A stretch of DNA of 64,000 nt from Norana najaformis (Eukaryota > Annelida > Clitellata > Crassiclitellata > Hormogastridae). The translations under genes and the position numbers were made by a program. Every line of letters starts with the position of its first letter. The first letter of the stretch is position 1. A model generated the notes under the pieces. The model did no database searches. It was not told where the DNA came from and saw only the letters and a list, made by a program, of their open reading frames with translations. The stretch is taken from positions 5,855,229 through 5,919,228 of the forward strand of contig OZ029923.1 of the NCBI GenBank assembly GCA_964023275.1, in the 5' to 3' direction. Below are positions 52,434 to 64,000 of this stretch, piece after piece.

Positions 52434-55400
52434 TTACTCGTCCACTGGGGAATTTTCTGCCAGAGAAGCTACAGAATAACACAGACTTAGAGGATAGCCA
52501 GTTAATCCCCTACGTTGGCAACTGACGTCAGTCGTCTGACAACCGAATCCGCTATACTGGTTTAGCGCTATTTCAGGCGTGGTATGGCGGCGATAGTAAG
52601 GAGCCAGCACATCAGTTCGTGTCTCTTCGAAGGCGTGCCAAGAAGAAGGTGCATGATAAGCGCCAATGTTATTCGACTGATAGCCGTTAAACTCCGACTG
52701 ATTACTACTTTCTGAGCTCTTGTTTACGAAGCAGAAACTACCAAACCGAGAAGTTGCTGATTCGTCATAATTTGGGTACCAGAAGTTCTGATACGTCCTC
52801 TGTTCTTGAGCATATGGCTGTATCTTTATGGCTGTATTTGGAGCAGTGTGTGAGCAACTGATGCATTCTGGTGCGTTTGCGGAGAATTCGCCAGATGCTG
52901 CATCGTCGAAGACCGGGTCGTCTGCCTTCACTGAGGTCGACGACAGATGGCAGAATGTTGACTGCAGTGTCAAGGACTCAGATTTCGAATTCCATGGTGA
53001 ACTGCGTTGTACTCGCATGTGGCGCTCAATGGTGGGAGATACACGTAAGCAGGAAAACTTCTGCTGGTTTGTCTTCCACTGTGTTTCTCCTTTCAAAAAT
53101 AAGAAGAATTTCATACATAGACTGGACCCAACTTTCCTCCTTTTAGCCTGAATTAATCTTCTGTAGTCGACGTCATCTGCTCTATAACTCAAACCAAAAA
53201 CTGCAATAGATACAGGAAGGCCATTCTCCAATAAAATTTCATATGGATTACTTGCGTCAGACTAATAAAGTGGCCTGCTTAACCTAAAATAAGGACGTGG
53301 ATATCGCCGAGGCAATGTCGATCAGGTGACAGCAGACGACACCACAGATAATGAACCTACCAACATGAGGAGCAGAAGCATGTGTCCGAACAACGTATGC
53401 ACTTGGCATGTAATGATTATGATGCGTAGTCGTAGCTTTCTTGCTCGACGTCGATGCTTGTATCTGCTGATGCTGGCTGTTAAACTGAAGTTCTCTACAA
53501 ATTACGCATCAGACAACGGAATTTGATGCAATTAAGTCATCTTAAACAACTGAGGCTATTTTGATCGCAGTCGTTAGGAGAGGGAATATAATTATGCATG
53601 TAGTTAGATGCATTGGCTAAAGCGTACTCCGAGGCGCTTCTGTGCGCTGGGAAGCCGGTTCGCATACCGATCGTAGCAATAATTTCTGAGATACAAATCT
53701 CGGGCTAGTACGGTCCGTACACGGGGACCTCAAATGGCGTGGCTCCCATTCAAACGTGCAGAAGTGGTGAAGGATCTCACTCGATAAATTCATTGTAAAA
53801 TGAGCAAGGGTCGAGGTCATACGGTCGATATAGAAAAACGTGTACATTTACATTTACAATTTTGTCCGTTACTTACGCCCTCCTTTGAGTATTGTAACCC
53901 ACTGCAACAGGCATTTTATAGAATACAGGCTATAACTGTGTAGTGCATACCCTGCATTATAATTATGTATGTATGCATGTATGCATGTATGTATGTATGT
54001 ATGTATGTATGTGTAGATGCATGAATGTGTGCAGATATGCACCTGACCATTTATAATGAACCTTGCAATTTAATCTTGGATATGGGACACCGTCTTCACA
54101 CGCTGTATAAGTATGGGCCACTGTTGAGAAGCATGAATTCGGACCTCTTGGCTTTGCCGGTGCTTCGAAATCCCTTGGCGAATGGATTGCTGTCGATCTT
54201 CAGCTGCGTCACCTGTTCGTTCTGATAGGCAGTTACGGCGACAAACGTCGTCTCGGGAAACGTAAACGTGAAGATGGAGCCACAGCTGCTGCTGCTGCTG
54301 CTGCTGCTGATGGCGCTGTCATCGCAGACCGGAAAGACGTGAACACGAGGCTGATATCGATGCATCGAGTTCAAGATGATCTACATATCGATCGGTTTTA
54401 TGTAACATAACTAAGCATTTATTAGCCTATTTATTAGCCTATTTATTAGCCTATTTATTAGCCTATTTATTAGCCTATTTATTAGCCTATTTATTACCCT
54501 ATTTATTACCCTATTTATTACCCTATTTATTACCCTATTTATTACCCTATTTATTACCCTATTTATTACCCTATTTATTACCCTATTTATTACCCTATTT
54601 ATTACCCTATTTATTACCCTATTTATTACCCTATTTATTACCCTATTTATTACCCTATTTATTACCCTATTTATTACCCTATTTATTACCCTATTTATTA
54701 CCCTATTTAGTGAGTGAGTGAGTGAGTGAGTGAGTGAATGAATGAGCTGTGTGTCTGTCTGTGTCTCAGAAGTAAGTAAGTCAGTCAGTCGGTCTGTCTG
54801 TTTGTCGGTCTCTGTACAATGATCCGTTTGCATATTGCCTTACGTGTCCGTTTGTATCCATTGTGTTGTTGGTCAACTTGAGTCTGTGGAAGGAAATCGT
54901 CTGCTTCATCCACTGATTTCCGGTGGCTGGAGAGTCAGGATGGACATAGAAGCGACGCGAGGCAGCAGCAGCAGCAGCAACAGCAGCAGGAGATGGCAAC
55001 AGCTGCTTCGCGGGACTGACACATGCTTCGGCTGCTGAGGAAGAGGAAGACGATGACGCAACAGAGGAGAAGCAGGAGGAGGAGGAGGAGGAAGAAGAGG
55101 AGCAGGATGTGACGGGTGACCATTGCGATGTGTAGTACTTGTATCGGAGGCTGTCTTCTAGCTTGATATCCACGACCATCATGTAACTATCCGAAGCATT
55201 CAGGCCATGGACGCATACTTTCAGCGCAGGAAACATACGCCTACACACACACACACACAAACACACGCATATTGCGAAATACATGTATTGCTTAATTACT
55301 TATACGTAGCCTATACACTCATATACATAAGCAGAGGCGGACCCTGGTCTAAAAAGTGGGGGTACCAAGTTTTCCTTTCCCCTTTAGGCTTTCGTGTATG

Positions 55401-57682
55401 CTTACTAATTATTATTGAATAATACTTGTAGATTGAAAGCCCGTGACCATGGAGAATCCCAAGCTCACAATGAACTTAATCGATATTGTTTATTTATGGT
55501 ATGAACTTGGGAGGGGTACGATAATCCACAGTCCAAAAGTGGGCGGTATTACTACCCCAATACACTTTAAAATTAAGCCTATATACGTAAGCCTGGGCTC
55601 AACATTGTTCAAATTGGAAATCATTCAACCGGATAAAGTTGACCAATTCAAACCTGGCGTAGTAGGCCTACATGTCTGGCAACAGGCCACAGTGACTGTG
55701 CCTTATTACCATACATTGTCTATAATCAGTCTGGCTACAGTGTCTGATATTTTCAGAAATTATCTTCAAGAGTGAACGAACGAACTAACAATGACAGAGA
55801 ACGATTTTTTAATGAGATCGCTAATGAAAAGTATCTCTGCCGGAAATAGACCTTCCTGATTTGGTGATGATCATCTCTGTTCCAACGGCGAGGAACTTCT
55901 GCCAGAGTTCTCTGTTCTCCAGTGTCATTCGAACGTGGGGAGTGGCACCGCAGTGGACAGACGCCGGATTCGACGAACAATGCGGAGGAAGGAACTGCAG
56001 AGGCTGATGCATGCCTCCTCCACGGTCTCCACTCTCCACCTCCAAACTCAATGTTGCCACTGCTTTGTTTTCTGCAGCTTCCGAATCTCGACCAGTTGAT
56101 GCAAGGAAGAAAATATGATGTCCAATTTAGACGATGCTCGCATTAAAACATACATAATGTTACTAAAAAGGACACAGAATGCCCCGCTATCATTAGACCT
56201 ATTATTTCTATTTCTGCATTTATTAGGCCTAATAATAATAATTGTCAATCGATGGCGCCGAGCAATTGTGAGTGAAGGACTTGCTCAAGGTTCCTACACA
56301 TCAACCGTCTCAGGGGAGGAGGCTCGAACCCGTACTCTCCACATTACAAGCCGAGCGCTCCATCCAATATACTACCGTCTCCCACGACCTATTGTTGCTG
56401 GGTCTATTATTATAAGCTCGATTATAACTGGATCTATTACTATTAGACACATAATTATTAGACTAGAATTACGATAGTTATCTGAGAACTCATCAACATT
56501 GCACCTCTTGAAATTTCCACGCAGGTCGTTCATTCAGAATGAAACACTCCTCTTCCACAAATCCTATAGGATTCCTCCTCTTCCCATTATCTCTCTCGCC
56601 ACTCCAATTTCAAAAACCACCCACCGTAGCCGTCTGATTGTCTCCCCGTCTGATCCCTGGATCTTGACCTGGAACCGAATCTGACCTTACCTGCCCATCA
56701 AATTTTGTTTTGACTGAGCGCCTATTACTAAGTTGGTTCCCCCGAATTAGCTTTCTTTGTGCGCTGTAGAAATCTCGGGTTTATGAATATGATTATTATT
56801 AGGCCTATTGATAATGGATCTTATCATCAATAGGCCTATTAAAATTGAATATTATTATAACTAGGCCTATTAATATTGGATCTTATTATTTTTAGGCCTA
56901 TTAATATTGGATCTTATCATCAGTAGGCCTATTAATATTGAATATGATTATTATTAGGCCTATTGATAATGGATCTTATCATCAATAGGCCTATTAAAAT
57001 TGAATATTATTATAACTAGGCCTATTAATATTGGATCTTATCATCAGTAGGCCTATTAATATTGAATATGATTATTATTAGGCCTATTAATATTGGATCT
57101 TATCATCAGTAGGCCTATTAATATTGAATCTTATTATTATTAGGCCTATTAATTTTGAATCTTTTCATTATTAGGCCTATTAATATTCGATCTTATTACT
57201 GTTAGGCCTGATGGTATGCCTGATGTCCCAGAAGGCTAAGAGTCTTAGTTGTCCTGAAAAACACTGATCGCGAACGAAATTAGTCAAGTATTTTATGCAC
57301 GGTTTAACATCAAGTAATAAATCGAAGTAGTTGGATTTAAGCAGATTAAGTTGATAATTAATAATAACAGTTACTATTGTTATAAAATACTGCTATAAGT
57401 TTACACGCGTTCTAACTTACTAGCAACATCTAGTGTTGTAGTGTCCGCCATTACAGGCGCATGAACTGGCTGAACCTGGGGGTTGTTGACTTGTGAGTTG
57501 CCAGCCCTACTGTCATGGCTGACTACAGAGCGGATAGCGAGCGTCTTCGGTGGAGTGATTTCGTCATAGTTCCAAAACGTACTCCAGGTGTCTCTGCTAT
57601 TTGTCTCTGAAGCTTCTTCTTCCTCTTCTTCTTCCTCCTCCTCTTCAGATGGAATAAGGTCCATTTCCAAACACTCCGCCAT
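52434..57682 (-). CDS. Tbx6-like T-box transcription factor
   Basis: Five minus-strand exons join in phase: 57682-57421, 56071-55852, 55240-54844, 54380-54145 and 53160-52434, giving 613 residues. Exon 1 is an acidic N-terminus (poly-Glu) and is the least certain. The T-box runs from [20 protein letters not shown] through [63 protein letters not shown] and [19 protein letters not shown] to [22 protein letters not shown] and SFHRLKLTN resemble Tbx6 more than Brachyury, Tbx2/3 or Tbx1. T-box proteins bind TCACACCT-type DNA in the nucleus; Tbx6 members act in mesoderm. Two surface loops hold low-complexity insertions, Ser/Ala-rich and poly-Ser. The C-terminal exon starts [11 protein letters not shown], a likely nuclear signal, and then shows no known domain. 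Confidence 0.87.
53606..53858 (+). repeat. SINE family B, longest copy with tRNA-like head
   Basis: The head TTGGCTAAAGCGTACTCCG (A-box-like) and GCCGGTTCGCATACCGATCG (B-box-like) lie about 30 bases apart, then the family B body AAATGGCGTGGCTCCCATTC and a GTGTACATTTACATTTACA end. It is in the last intron of the T-box gene. Confidence 0.8.
54417..54711. repeat. 12-bp minisatellite (TATTTATTACCC), about 24 copies
   Basis: The left six units read ATTAGCCTATTT; the remaining roughly 18 read ATTACCCTATTT, almost without error. It lies in the T-box intron 54381-54843 and is followed by GAGT and AAGT runs. A 12-bp unit gives a spurious repetitive frame. Confidence 0.97.
55321..55780. other. T-box intron, no further feature
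   Basis: Unique-looking sequence between T-box exons 2 and 3. The plus-strand frame 55443-55775 has no recognisable domain and no splice support. Confidence 0.4.
56247..56395 (-). repeat. tRNA-derived SINE family C, reverse orientation
   Basis: Reverse complement of AGTGAAGGACTTGCTCAAGG and GGAGGCTCGAACCCGTAC, giving the B box, followed by CAAGCCGAGCGCTCC (A box). It matches the copies at 15174 and 25028. T-box intron 1. Confidence 0.82.
56570..56791 (+). repeat. SINE family A copy
   Basis: AATTTCAAAAACCACCCACC, TCTTGACCTGGAACCGAATC, TTTTGACTGAGCGCC and a diverged TTTATGAATATGATT end. T-box intron 1. Confidence 0.85.
56793..57208. repeat. Tandem array built on TAGGCCTATTAATATT units
   Basis: About 13 units of roughly 30 bp, each with AGGCCTATT followed by TTGGATCTTATCAT or TTGAATATGATTATTA variants. 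Blocks of two to three variants repeat as larger units of about 150 bp. T-box intron 1. Confidence 0.92.
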
Positions 57683-58307
57683 TTAGGATCCCACCATAGG
57701 CAGTATAACAGGCAACCAGAGCTGCAAATTGATAAATGGTAAATCTGTGTCATATAATATCTTTGTAATTTAAACGAGGATTTATAGGAATTATATTTAA
57801 TTCGGGCACGGGCCACGAATAGAGAGTGAACCTATAGCCGAACTTTTGGCTGAAATTTGACAGATACATTTATAATTGTAATTGTAATTACGACAATTTA
57901 TATAGCATCGTAAGTAGCAGGCTACTTCTAGGGTGCTTTAGAAAGTCAAAAGTCAAATTGATTTGGCGGTCAAATCTCTTTTAAGACGCCTAAACACGAC
58001 CGGCGCATACGGAATAAGTTAAAACTTTTAAAAGTAAAACCTGCAACAGCCATCCAGCCACTCTTATCGCCAAAACGTTTAAATAAATCCTTTGTCTGGT
58101 ATAGAACTAGGCCTACATGAGGTTCCAGGCCTAATCACGTTAAAAGCAACAGCCTATATATAGGCCAACTGTTTATTAAAAACCACATCATATGTCGATT
58201 CAGAGCTATTTTAAAATAGGATAATGTTGATATTAGACACTGAATTAAACATATACATAAGTGCACGTATACACAAGGGCAGAGAACCAGAAGAAGAAGA
58301 AGACACG

Positions 58308-58394
<87 letters not shown>

Positions 58395-60872
58395 CGTATA
58401 TATAAATTTCAATTTCAAACACCATCCACCGTAGCCGTCCGACTGTCTGATTGCCTGACTCCTGGATCTTGATCTGGAACCGAACTCCTTTGCCTATCGA
58501 TTTTGTTTTGACTGAGCGTCTGTGAATAAGCTGGTTCCCGCGACTTGGCTTTCGTTGGGCGCTGTAGAAAACTCGAGGTTACGATTACGATATATACTAA
58601 CGGATTACTGTTAATATAACTATACCAGATGACGAAATTCGCTGTCACCAAACACGTCACTTGAACGTCAGAATTCGTCTGGTCATAAACTTGTGCGTGC
58701 GTCCAGACATGGCGGCTCTTATATACGCCATCATGGCGCCTAATGGGAGAACTTCAGCACGGCGGACCATAACTGAACGCAGCGAAATCGGCTTAAACAA
58801 ACCCAGGACAAAGGCCGAAAGAAGGGATTACAGGATTAGGCTACTTCCCATAGGAGGTCGGGCACTATAAGATCCCCGTACAGTTTAGCGGATTAAAGAC
58901 AAGTCTCACGTATTACGCCTACATGGGTGGAAGGAAGTACGATGAAACTTTCCCGGAGTTCAAATCCCCGTTGTATTCGGATTGGAAAGGACGTTCCCTT
59001 CAGCCGATCTGGTCTTTACTTTGAGGGCAAATTGCAGACAAATGCAGTCTTTTCCTTTTACGAAAGATGTTTGAAAGAGATAAATCGTGAATTATGGGCC
59101 ATAAGCGTCTAAGTATTGGAAGTCCGTATTATCGTTCGCTACCCTCGTGCTACGTCCTCGTTCCTGTCAAATTAATATTTAATTGAAAACAAAATAGTGG
59201 GGCCTATTCCATCAACTCGTTATTTAATCTTCTCTTCACTTCAAAATATGGTATTCTACAGCGGCAAATCAACATATCATGGTCACAAAATTCAATATTA
59301 TGCCACTGTCATATTTAGCGGCGTTATACTGAATTTAAAGGAGGAACTTGTACCGTAGGCAAAATTAATTGAATTGTATTGGTGCTAAATTAACATGAGA
59401 AACCTATTAACACTAACGAATACTACTACTAATAATAATAATAATAGGTAAACATGTAGAATAGGCGGCTTGTTGTTCATTAGTTTTTATAGTGCTGTGC
59501 TTATCGTTCTGAGTGACTCACTTACTTATTAACTTGAATTGTGTCTGATGTGGTAGCGCTCTAATTTCTCTCGCAGTCTTTGGCGGCCATATTGTTTTCA
59601 ACTGAGCGATCGCAAACTGCCGACTCTACAGGTTTACCATCAGACTTTCGCAAAGCCAACACATTTCAAAACACGCTTACATTCAACTGCTAAGAATAGT
59701 ACCACCACATCCAATAGTATTTGTCAATTTTATTTTTAAACAGTACCATTATATAACACATATGAGGCATCATCCCAACGCAGTGACAACAGTGTGAGGA
59801 TATGACGAACCTGCATATTCCACGTTACAAGCTCGACAAATCAGCCACTTTGCACGGCAAGAGATGCATTTCAAAAATCAAAATGGCTTTCAAAGGACAA
59901 ACAACTTGCTGCCTGTATTCTTCAAACATTTAAAGTCCAACTAAAAAGTTGCCTGTCACTTAGAAATTGTCCCTAGAAACTGTCTTCTGCCATAATCAGT
60001 ATTGCATAAATTTTGCATCATGAATGAGACTCCTGCTTAAAACATAGACATCTATTGAACTAGACCCAATGAAGGCCTACTGCCAAATTCACTAAATATT
60101 AACAGCAGTTTAAAAGCATAAGAAAATTATGAAACTCAAAGGGCAAGGCCAGTGGCTATGGTTCGTCCATTAAGAACGTCTGCAAAGGGGGGGAAGGGTC
60201 AACCAAAAGATTGTGGACATGAATGTGCAATGTGGACGTCCGCATCTAAATTTCCTACGACGAGGTAGTACACTACCTCACAGCAGTTACCCATGCAAGC
60301 TCGAGGGGAATCTAGGACATAGTATTCTGCTGGAGTGTACGTCTGCAAAGGGAAAGGGTAAGCAAATGCAGACAGGATAGAGTCCAAGTAGGGTCGTTTT
60401 TCCTGATATTCTTTATGGATGACCCAATAGTTTTTTCAAAAGCTCTACAACCTAAATATTTATATAGCACCAACTTATAAAATTCCTCAGCAGATGCCAT
60501 GGTCTACTCACAGAAACAAACAAAAACCTGCCCTGAGAAACTAGTACATTGCAAAACTTGTGTTCACGCTTTTTCTGATAAAGAGACTGTTTCAATAATG
60601 AGACTATTACTACTGTTCAGTAAGCTTTGGCTCGAGCTACAAGATACCATGTTAAAAAATTGTAAGCTTTCTGAGATGTCAGAAGAGATACGAGATATCA
60701 AACTGATGCCATGATATTGGTTAAGGTCCGGCCTGAAATCTCGTTCAGTCATTCTCAAGTGCACTAAGAAACATCCGCAAAAATCCAACACTGGCAAAGC
60801 TTGCCTCACAGAACCAGTGTAGGTAAAATGCAACACTGGTATACTATGTACCGTTTTACAGTACTGCGATAC
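57683..60872. other. Intergenic region upstream of the T-box gene
   Basis: No supported exon. It contains a family D-like fragment (57868-57960), a (TA)n run (58309-58380), a SINE family A copy (58406-58591) and otherwise unique AT-rich sequence. The T-box promoter should lie in the first part. The right part probably includes the 3' UTR of the gene at the window edge. About 60410-60510 is a further family D-like piece. Confidence 0.6.
58406..58591 (+). repeat. SINE family A copy abutting (TA)n
   Basis: ATTTCAAACACCATCCACCG, TTTTGACTGAGCGTCTGTG, GTTGGGCGCTGTAGAAAAC and a GATTACGATATATA end. The head abuts the (TA)n run 58309-58395. Confidence 0.9.
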
Positions 60873-61989
60873 CTAACTGGTATCCATGACGTCTGACTTC
60901 TGAACGTCAGTCTCGTTGTCAAGTTCCATCAGATTGTTGGCCTGAGCATCACACCCATTCCCGTCAATTCCAGCAGCAGCAGCAGCTATGGATTCGTGCT
61001 CTGATGGCGGCTCCATACTACTGTTCACAGACAAAGCGTCAGACACAGATGCTGTGTCTAGTGGGTTGGATTCTACAAATGAAATAACTTCCTTAATTAT
61101 CAATTCTAATCACGAACCGATAAACAATATAACTGCAGCAATGATGATAAATCTTTGTGAATGATGCTACCTTAAATGGCGTGGCACCCACTCAGATAGA
61201 CAGAGGTGGTAAAGGATCGCACCCAAACAATTCATTGCAAAATGAGCAGGGCAGAGGCCATATAGTCGCTATATAAAACCATTTACATTTTACATTTACC
61301 TCATCCAACCTGCACTGCATTTAGTCTTAATATTCAGTTAAAGATAATAGGCAGCATAAAAACATGCAGCTTCCAAATGGCTGCTGTCATACTTCCAGAT
61401 ATGCCGTGGGTGCATGCTGTCTGCCTGAATTAGTACCAAGTACATACTCTAGGTACCGGTACGCTCCAAGTGCCCCATGTAGCTTAGTTGCTTGAAGTCA
61501 ACTCAAAGTACATAGAGGCACACATGGAATGCATCCTGGATTTCCTAATGACGAAATAACTAGAACGTAAAAAAATTTGTCAAACCTGTCTGCTCCAAAC
61601 TTGGCTCTTGCGGTTTGTCTACAGCCATAGGTTCATCCTGGTGTTCAGAAGGCTGCTCATAATTCAACAAAGCGTATTGTAATGAAACTATAAATATATG
61701 TATCACCTATTCAAAGCTTCTCAAAATAAATTTAATACCAAACTGCAGAGAGAGATAATGGAACCCATTTACTGGGCAATACTTAACTTTAAGAAGTTTA
61801 CTGATTTTCAAGTAAATCATTTAAGGATTAAACATTAGACTTTTAGACCGGGAAGTTATAATTGCTTCAATATGGTCACATAGAGGTTTATAAGCTAGTC
61901 ACCAGCTTTCTGCAGATTGATAAACTGCCTTAGTGCTTGGATTCTAATATATCTCATCCTAAAAACAAGCATACACATTATATATATGT

Positions 61990-62024
<35 letters not shown>

Positions 62025-63949
62025 CAAATATCAAAATTTATGCTACAATGCATTTTCGGCATTTTTCATTATGACCTTTCTTACGCACCTTGCTCAGTTC
62101 TTTCAATCCTGCATCTGTATTCTGTGCATCTGTGTTCATCATTCGCTCCTCAGTGCTCCTCTGCTCCTGTAGCTCAGGATTCAGTGGAGGTACTTCAGGG
62201 CTCAAGCGTGGCTTGCTCATTGTTTCTGTGGTGATATGTGGTGCTGTTTGGCCGAACTGCAGTTCATCTTGTTGCATCTTTGGTACTTCAGTGTTCTCTT
62301 TTGCTTTGGTGTTCATTACTGGAGCCTGAGTATTCACCTGTGGCACTTCTGCACCAACCTGTAGTACCACTGTGCCAACTGCCTGTTGTAGTTCTGTCCC
62401 AACTAACTGTTGTGCTTTAGTGCTCCCTACCAGTGCTGCTTCAGGGGTAGTGCTTGGTACTTCTGTAGTCATGTGTGGTATTTCTGTGACTACTTGTAGT
62501 ACCTCTGTGCTCCTGTGTGGTAAGTCAGTACTCTGCTGTAGTACCTGTTTGTTCAAGTCTGTTCTCAGATGTGTTACCTCACTGCTCGGCTTGGCAGTCT
62601 CTTCTTTCTTTGCTTCGGAAACTGATTCAGTACTGACTCTTTCTGGCGATCTGGCTGCAGTAACTGGTGGTAAAGCGACCGAACCCCTGGCCAACTGAGA
62701 CTCTTCAGAAACCCGATTTTCACAGCGCTGGTTTGCAACTTCTGAGAATCCGTCTTCCTCTTTTTTCTTGTCTTCAAAGGGCTGCAAATTCAGATTGAGC
62801 ACAATTTCAGGGATGTTAAATAAATGCTTAGGAAATGAAATCGAATCACTGTGAAGTCGAGCGAAGAAAATTAAGCATTTTAGAAGTGGTGGGGTACAGT
62901 ACACCAGAAACTCATTACAATGCTGCCTGGGATCCATACCACAAACCATCTTATAACCTTGTCATTGTATAACAAGTACAATTTCTATAGGTGAATAAAT
63001 TTTGGGGTGTTCGTACATACCGTGTTATATCACATCCCGTGCTATTTTGAAGTGTCTTACAATGAATCTCGGGTATATGAGCTCTAAATAAGTTGATGTT
63101 TCGTCGCAAACATATAAGCACGTTCACGGCACATGAATGCATACATGCATTCATGTGTGTCCACTCTATTCAAAACAATGCCTTTTTCTGATGATGGATT
63201 ACAGGAAATTTAGTATCACAAAGTCAAACATGCAGCAATTCCAGAGTTCAGAACTGGCTAGAGCCATAAATGACACACCAAAAAATGAGCATATAACCAC
63301 TGTATTTAAATCTTTGCACTGGTTTCCTTTTCAGCAAAGGATTTGCTTCATATTGTGGCTTATCAAACATTAAACTCTGGCCAACCACAATACTTACAAT
63401 CAGTCCTCATTTTCCAAACCCAACATAGTTCACCCAGGTCATCTGATTGTTTTTCCCTGGTTTTGTCAAAAACTAGAATCTTTCCTGGTGGGCAAGCAAA
63501 TCGGTTGCTGGAGCTAAATTTTGGAACTCCCTTCCTGCATCTGTTCGTTCTACTTGGTCCCCATGTGTTGTCATTTCAGTCTGAGCTCAAGACTTATCAT
63601 TCTGCCTTCAAAGGGCTGCACCACCATAGCATGCCCCTCTGTCTCAGCGGACGAACCTTCTGGGTATTGACCTGATTACAACTTGGCTTTGGTGTGCCAT
63701 GGTTGATGCCTTGTCCATTCGACAATGGAGCTATAGAAGTTGCTAATCTCCTTGAAACGGCAAACAACGCGTGCTTAACTACATTACATGGCAATGGAAA
63801 ATTACCAGAACATCAGGAGCCTGTTTCAGCACATCTTGCGTTTCCTGCTGCGGTGTAGATGTCTTCTGCTTCTCTTTCATTTCTTCTTTGGCTTTTAAGA
63901 TCATCAGGCTGAACTGCTCATCTGTTATCTGTGGCTTACTGTCACAAAG
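60873..63949 (-). CDS. 3' part of an unrecognised gene with TEVP-type degenerate repeats
   Basis: Four minus-strand exons join in phase: 63949-63806, 62781-62089, 61655-61586 and 61072-60873 (stop TAG 60873-60875). The N-terminus lies beyond the right edge. The first exon has LCDSKPQITDEQFSLMILKA, a charged helical stretch. The large exon holds a degenerate array rich in Thr, Glu, Val and Pro (STEVLQVVTEIP, MTTEVPSTTPEA, VGAEVPQVNTQAP), which suggests an unstructured linker. The end is acidic and Ser-rich (METDD-like ETDVQKSDVMDTS). No domain is recognised and no function is proposed. Splice sites and phase support it as a real gene. Confidence 0.7.
61168..61297 (+). repeat. SINE family B copy, diverged
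   Basis: TTAAATGGCGTGGCACCC, AGAGGTGGTAAAGGATCGC and AAAATGAGCAGGGCAGAGGC. Intronic in the right-edge gene. Confidence 0.75.
61987..62024. repeat. (TG)n microsatellite
   Basis: GTGTGTGTGTG tract of about 36 bases just beyond the donor of the large exon at 62089, on its intron side. Confidence 0.9.
63180..63755 (+). pseudogene. Decayed non-LTR retrotransposon C-terminus and 3' UTR
   Basis: Plus-strand frames read HITTVFKSLHWFPFQQRICF, then, after a frameshift, TLNSGQPQYLQS, RSSDCFSLVLSKTRIFPGG and SELKTYHSAF. These are the LKSLHWLPVKQRI, LRSS and FKSLLKTHLF blocks at the end of CR1/L2-type reverse transcriptases. It continues into the 3' end TTTGGTGTGCCATGGTTG seen at 23236, 31175 and 44785. 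It sits in an intron of the right-edge gene. Confidence 0.8.
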
Positions 63950-64000
63950 CTGCAAACAACCATCGATGAATCTTATCAACCAAAAAGCCTTTACCATAAC

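Noticed and set aside
54417..54711. CRISPR-like array
   Set aside because: Units are 12 bp with no unique spacers, in a eukaryotic intron; it is a minisatellite.
55035..55113. A cryptic small intron removing the Ser/Ala tract of the T-box
   Set aside because: The acceptor at CTCCTCAG leaves phase 1, while the available GT donors upstream are phase 0 or 2, so splicing would break the frame.

Overview
This window is animal nuclear DNA from a non-vertebrate, probably marine, bilaterian. The evidence is spliced genes with GT-AG introns, metazoan signalling genes (an FGF, an FGF-receptor-like kinase and a T-box factor), dense SINE/LINE debris, and very long (TA)n and CATA/ATCC microsatellites. 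The palindrome TAGGCCTA is also strikingly frequent. An echinoderm, a hemichordate or a spiralian would all fit; the sequence alone does not settle the phylum.

Layout. (1) 1-3.28 kb: low-complexity DNA with a CRE-type site cluster and a CCAAT/TATA-like candidate promoter. (2) 3.28-13.36 kb, plus strand: an FGFR-like receptor tyrosine kinase in 12 exons, with a 5'-truncated non-LTR retrotransposon antisense in one intron; upstream exons were not found. (3) 17.0-27.9 kb, plus strand: a four-exon FGF8/17/18-like ligand gene. (4) 30.3-36.2 kb, minus strand: an SLC15/PTR-family transporter (SLC15A4-like) in eight exons. (5) 37.6-42.6 kb, plus strand: a glycolipid transfer protein (GLTP) gene in six exons, 208 aa. 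(6) 43.6-51.5 kb, minus strand: KLHDC4, a kelch-repeat protein, 13 exons, tail-to-tail with GLTP. (7) 52.4-57.7 kb, minus strand: a Tbx6-like T-box factor in five exons. (8) 60.9 kb to the right edge, minus strand: the 3' part of an unrecognised gene with Thr/Glu/Val-rich degenerate repeats.

For GLTP, SLC15, KLHDC4, FGF and Tbx6, and for the receptor from its second exon on, I set exon borders by hand from GT/AG sites, requiring reading phase to be preserved across every junction. All these models close in frame.

The most striking arrangement is the receptor and ligand pair. An FGFR-like kinase is followed on the same strand, about 3.6 kb later, by an FGF gene, with no recognised gene between them. 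A Tbx6-like gene, from a family often linked to FGF signalling in mesoderm, lies 25 kb further on. Two introns of the receptor carry tandem arrays of a 27-bp unit, each unit containing the POU octamer ATGCAAAT. Several SINE families recur throughout (called A, A2, B, C, C2, D, E and G here). There is also a TA-flanked MITE and several satellite or minisatellite arrays, two with alternating two-unit structure.
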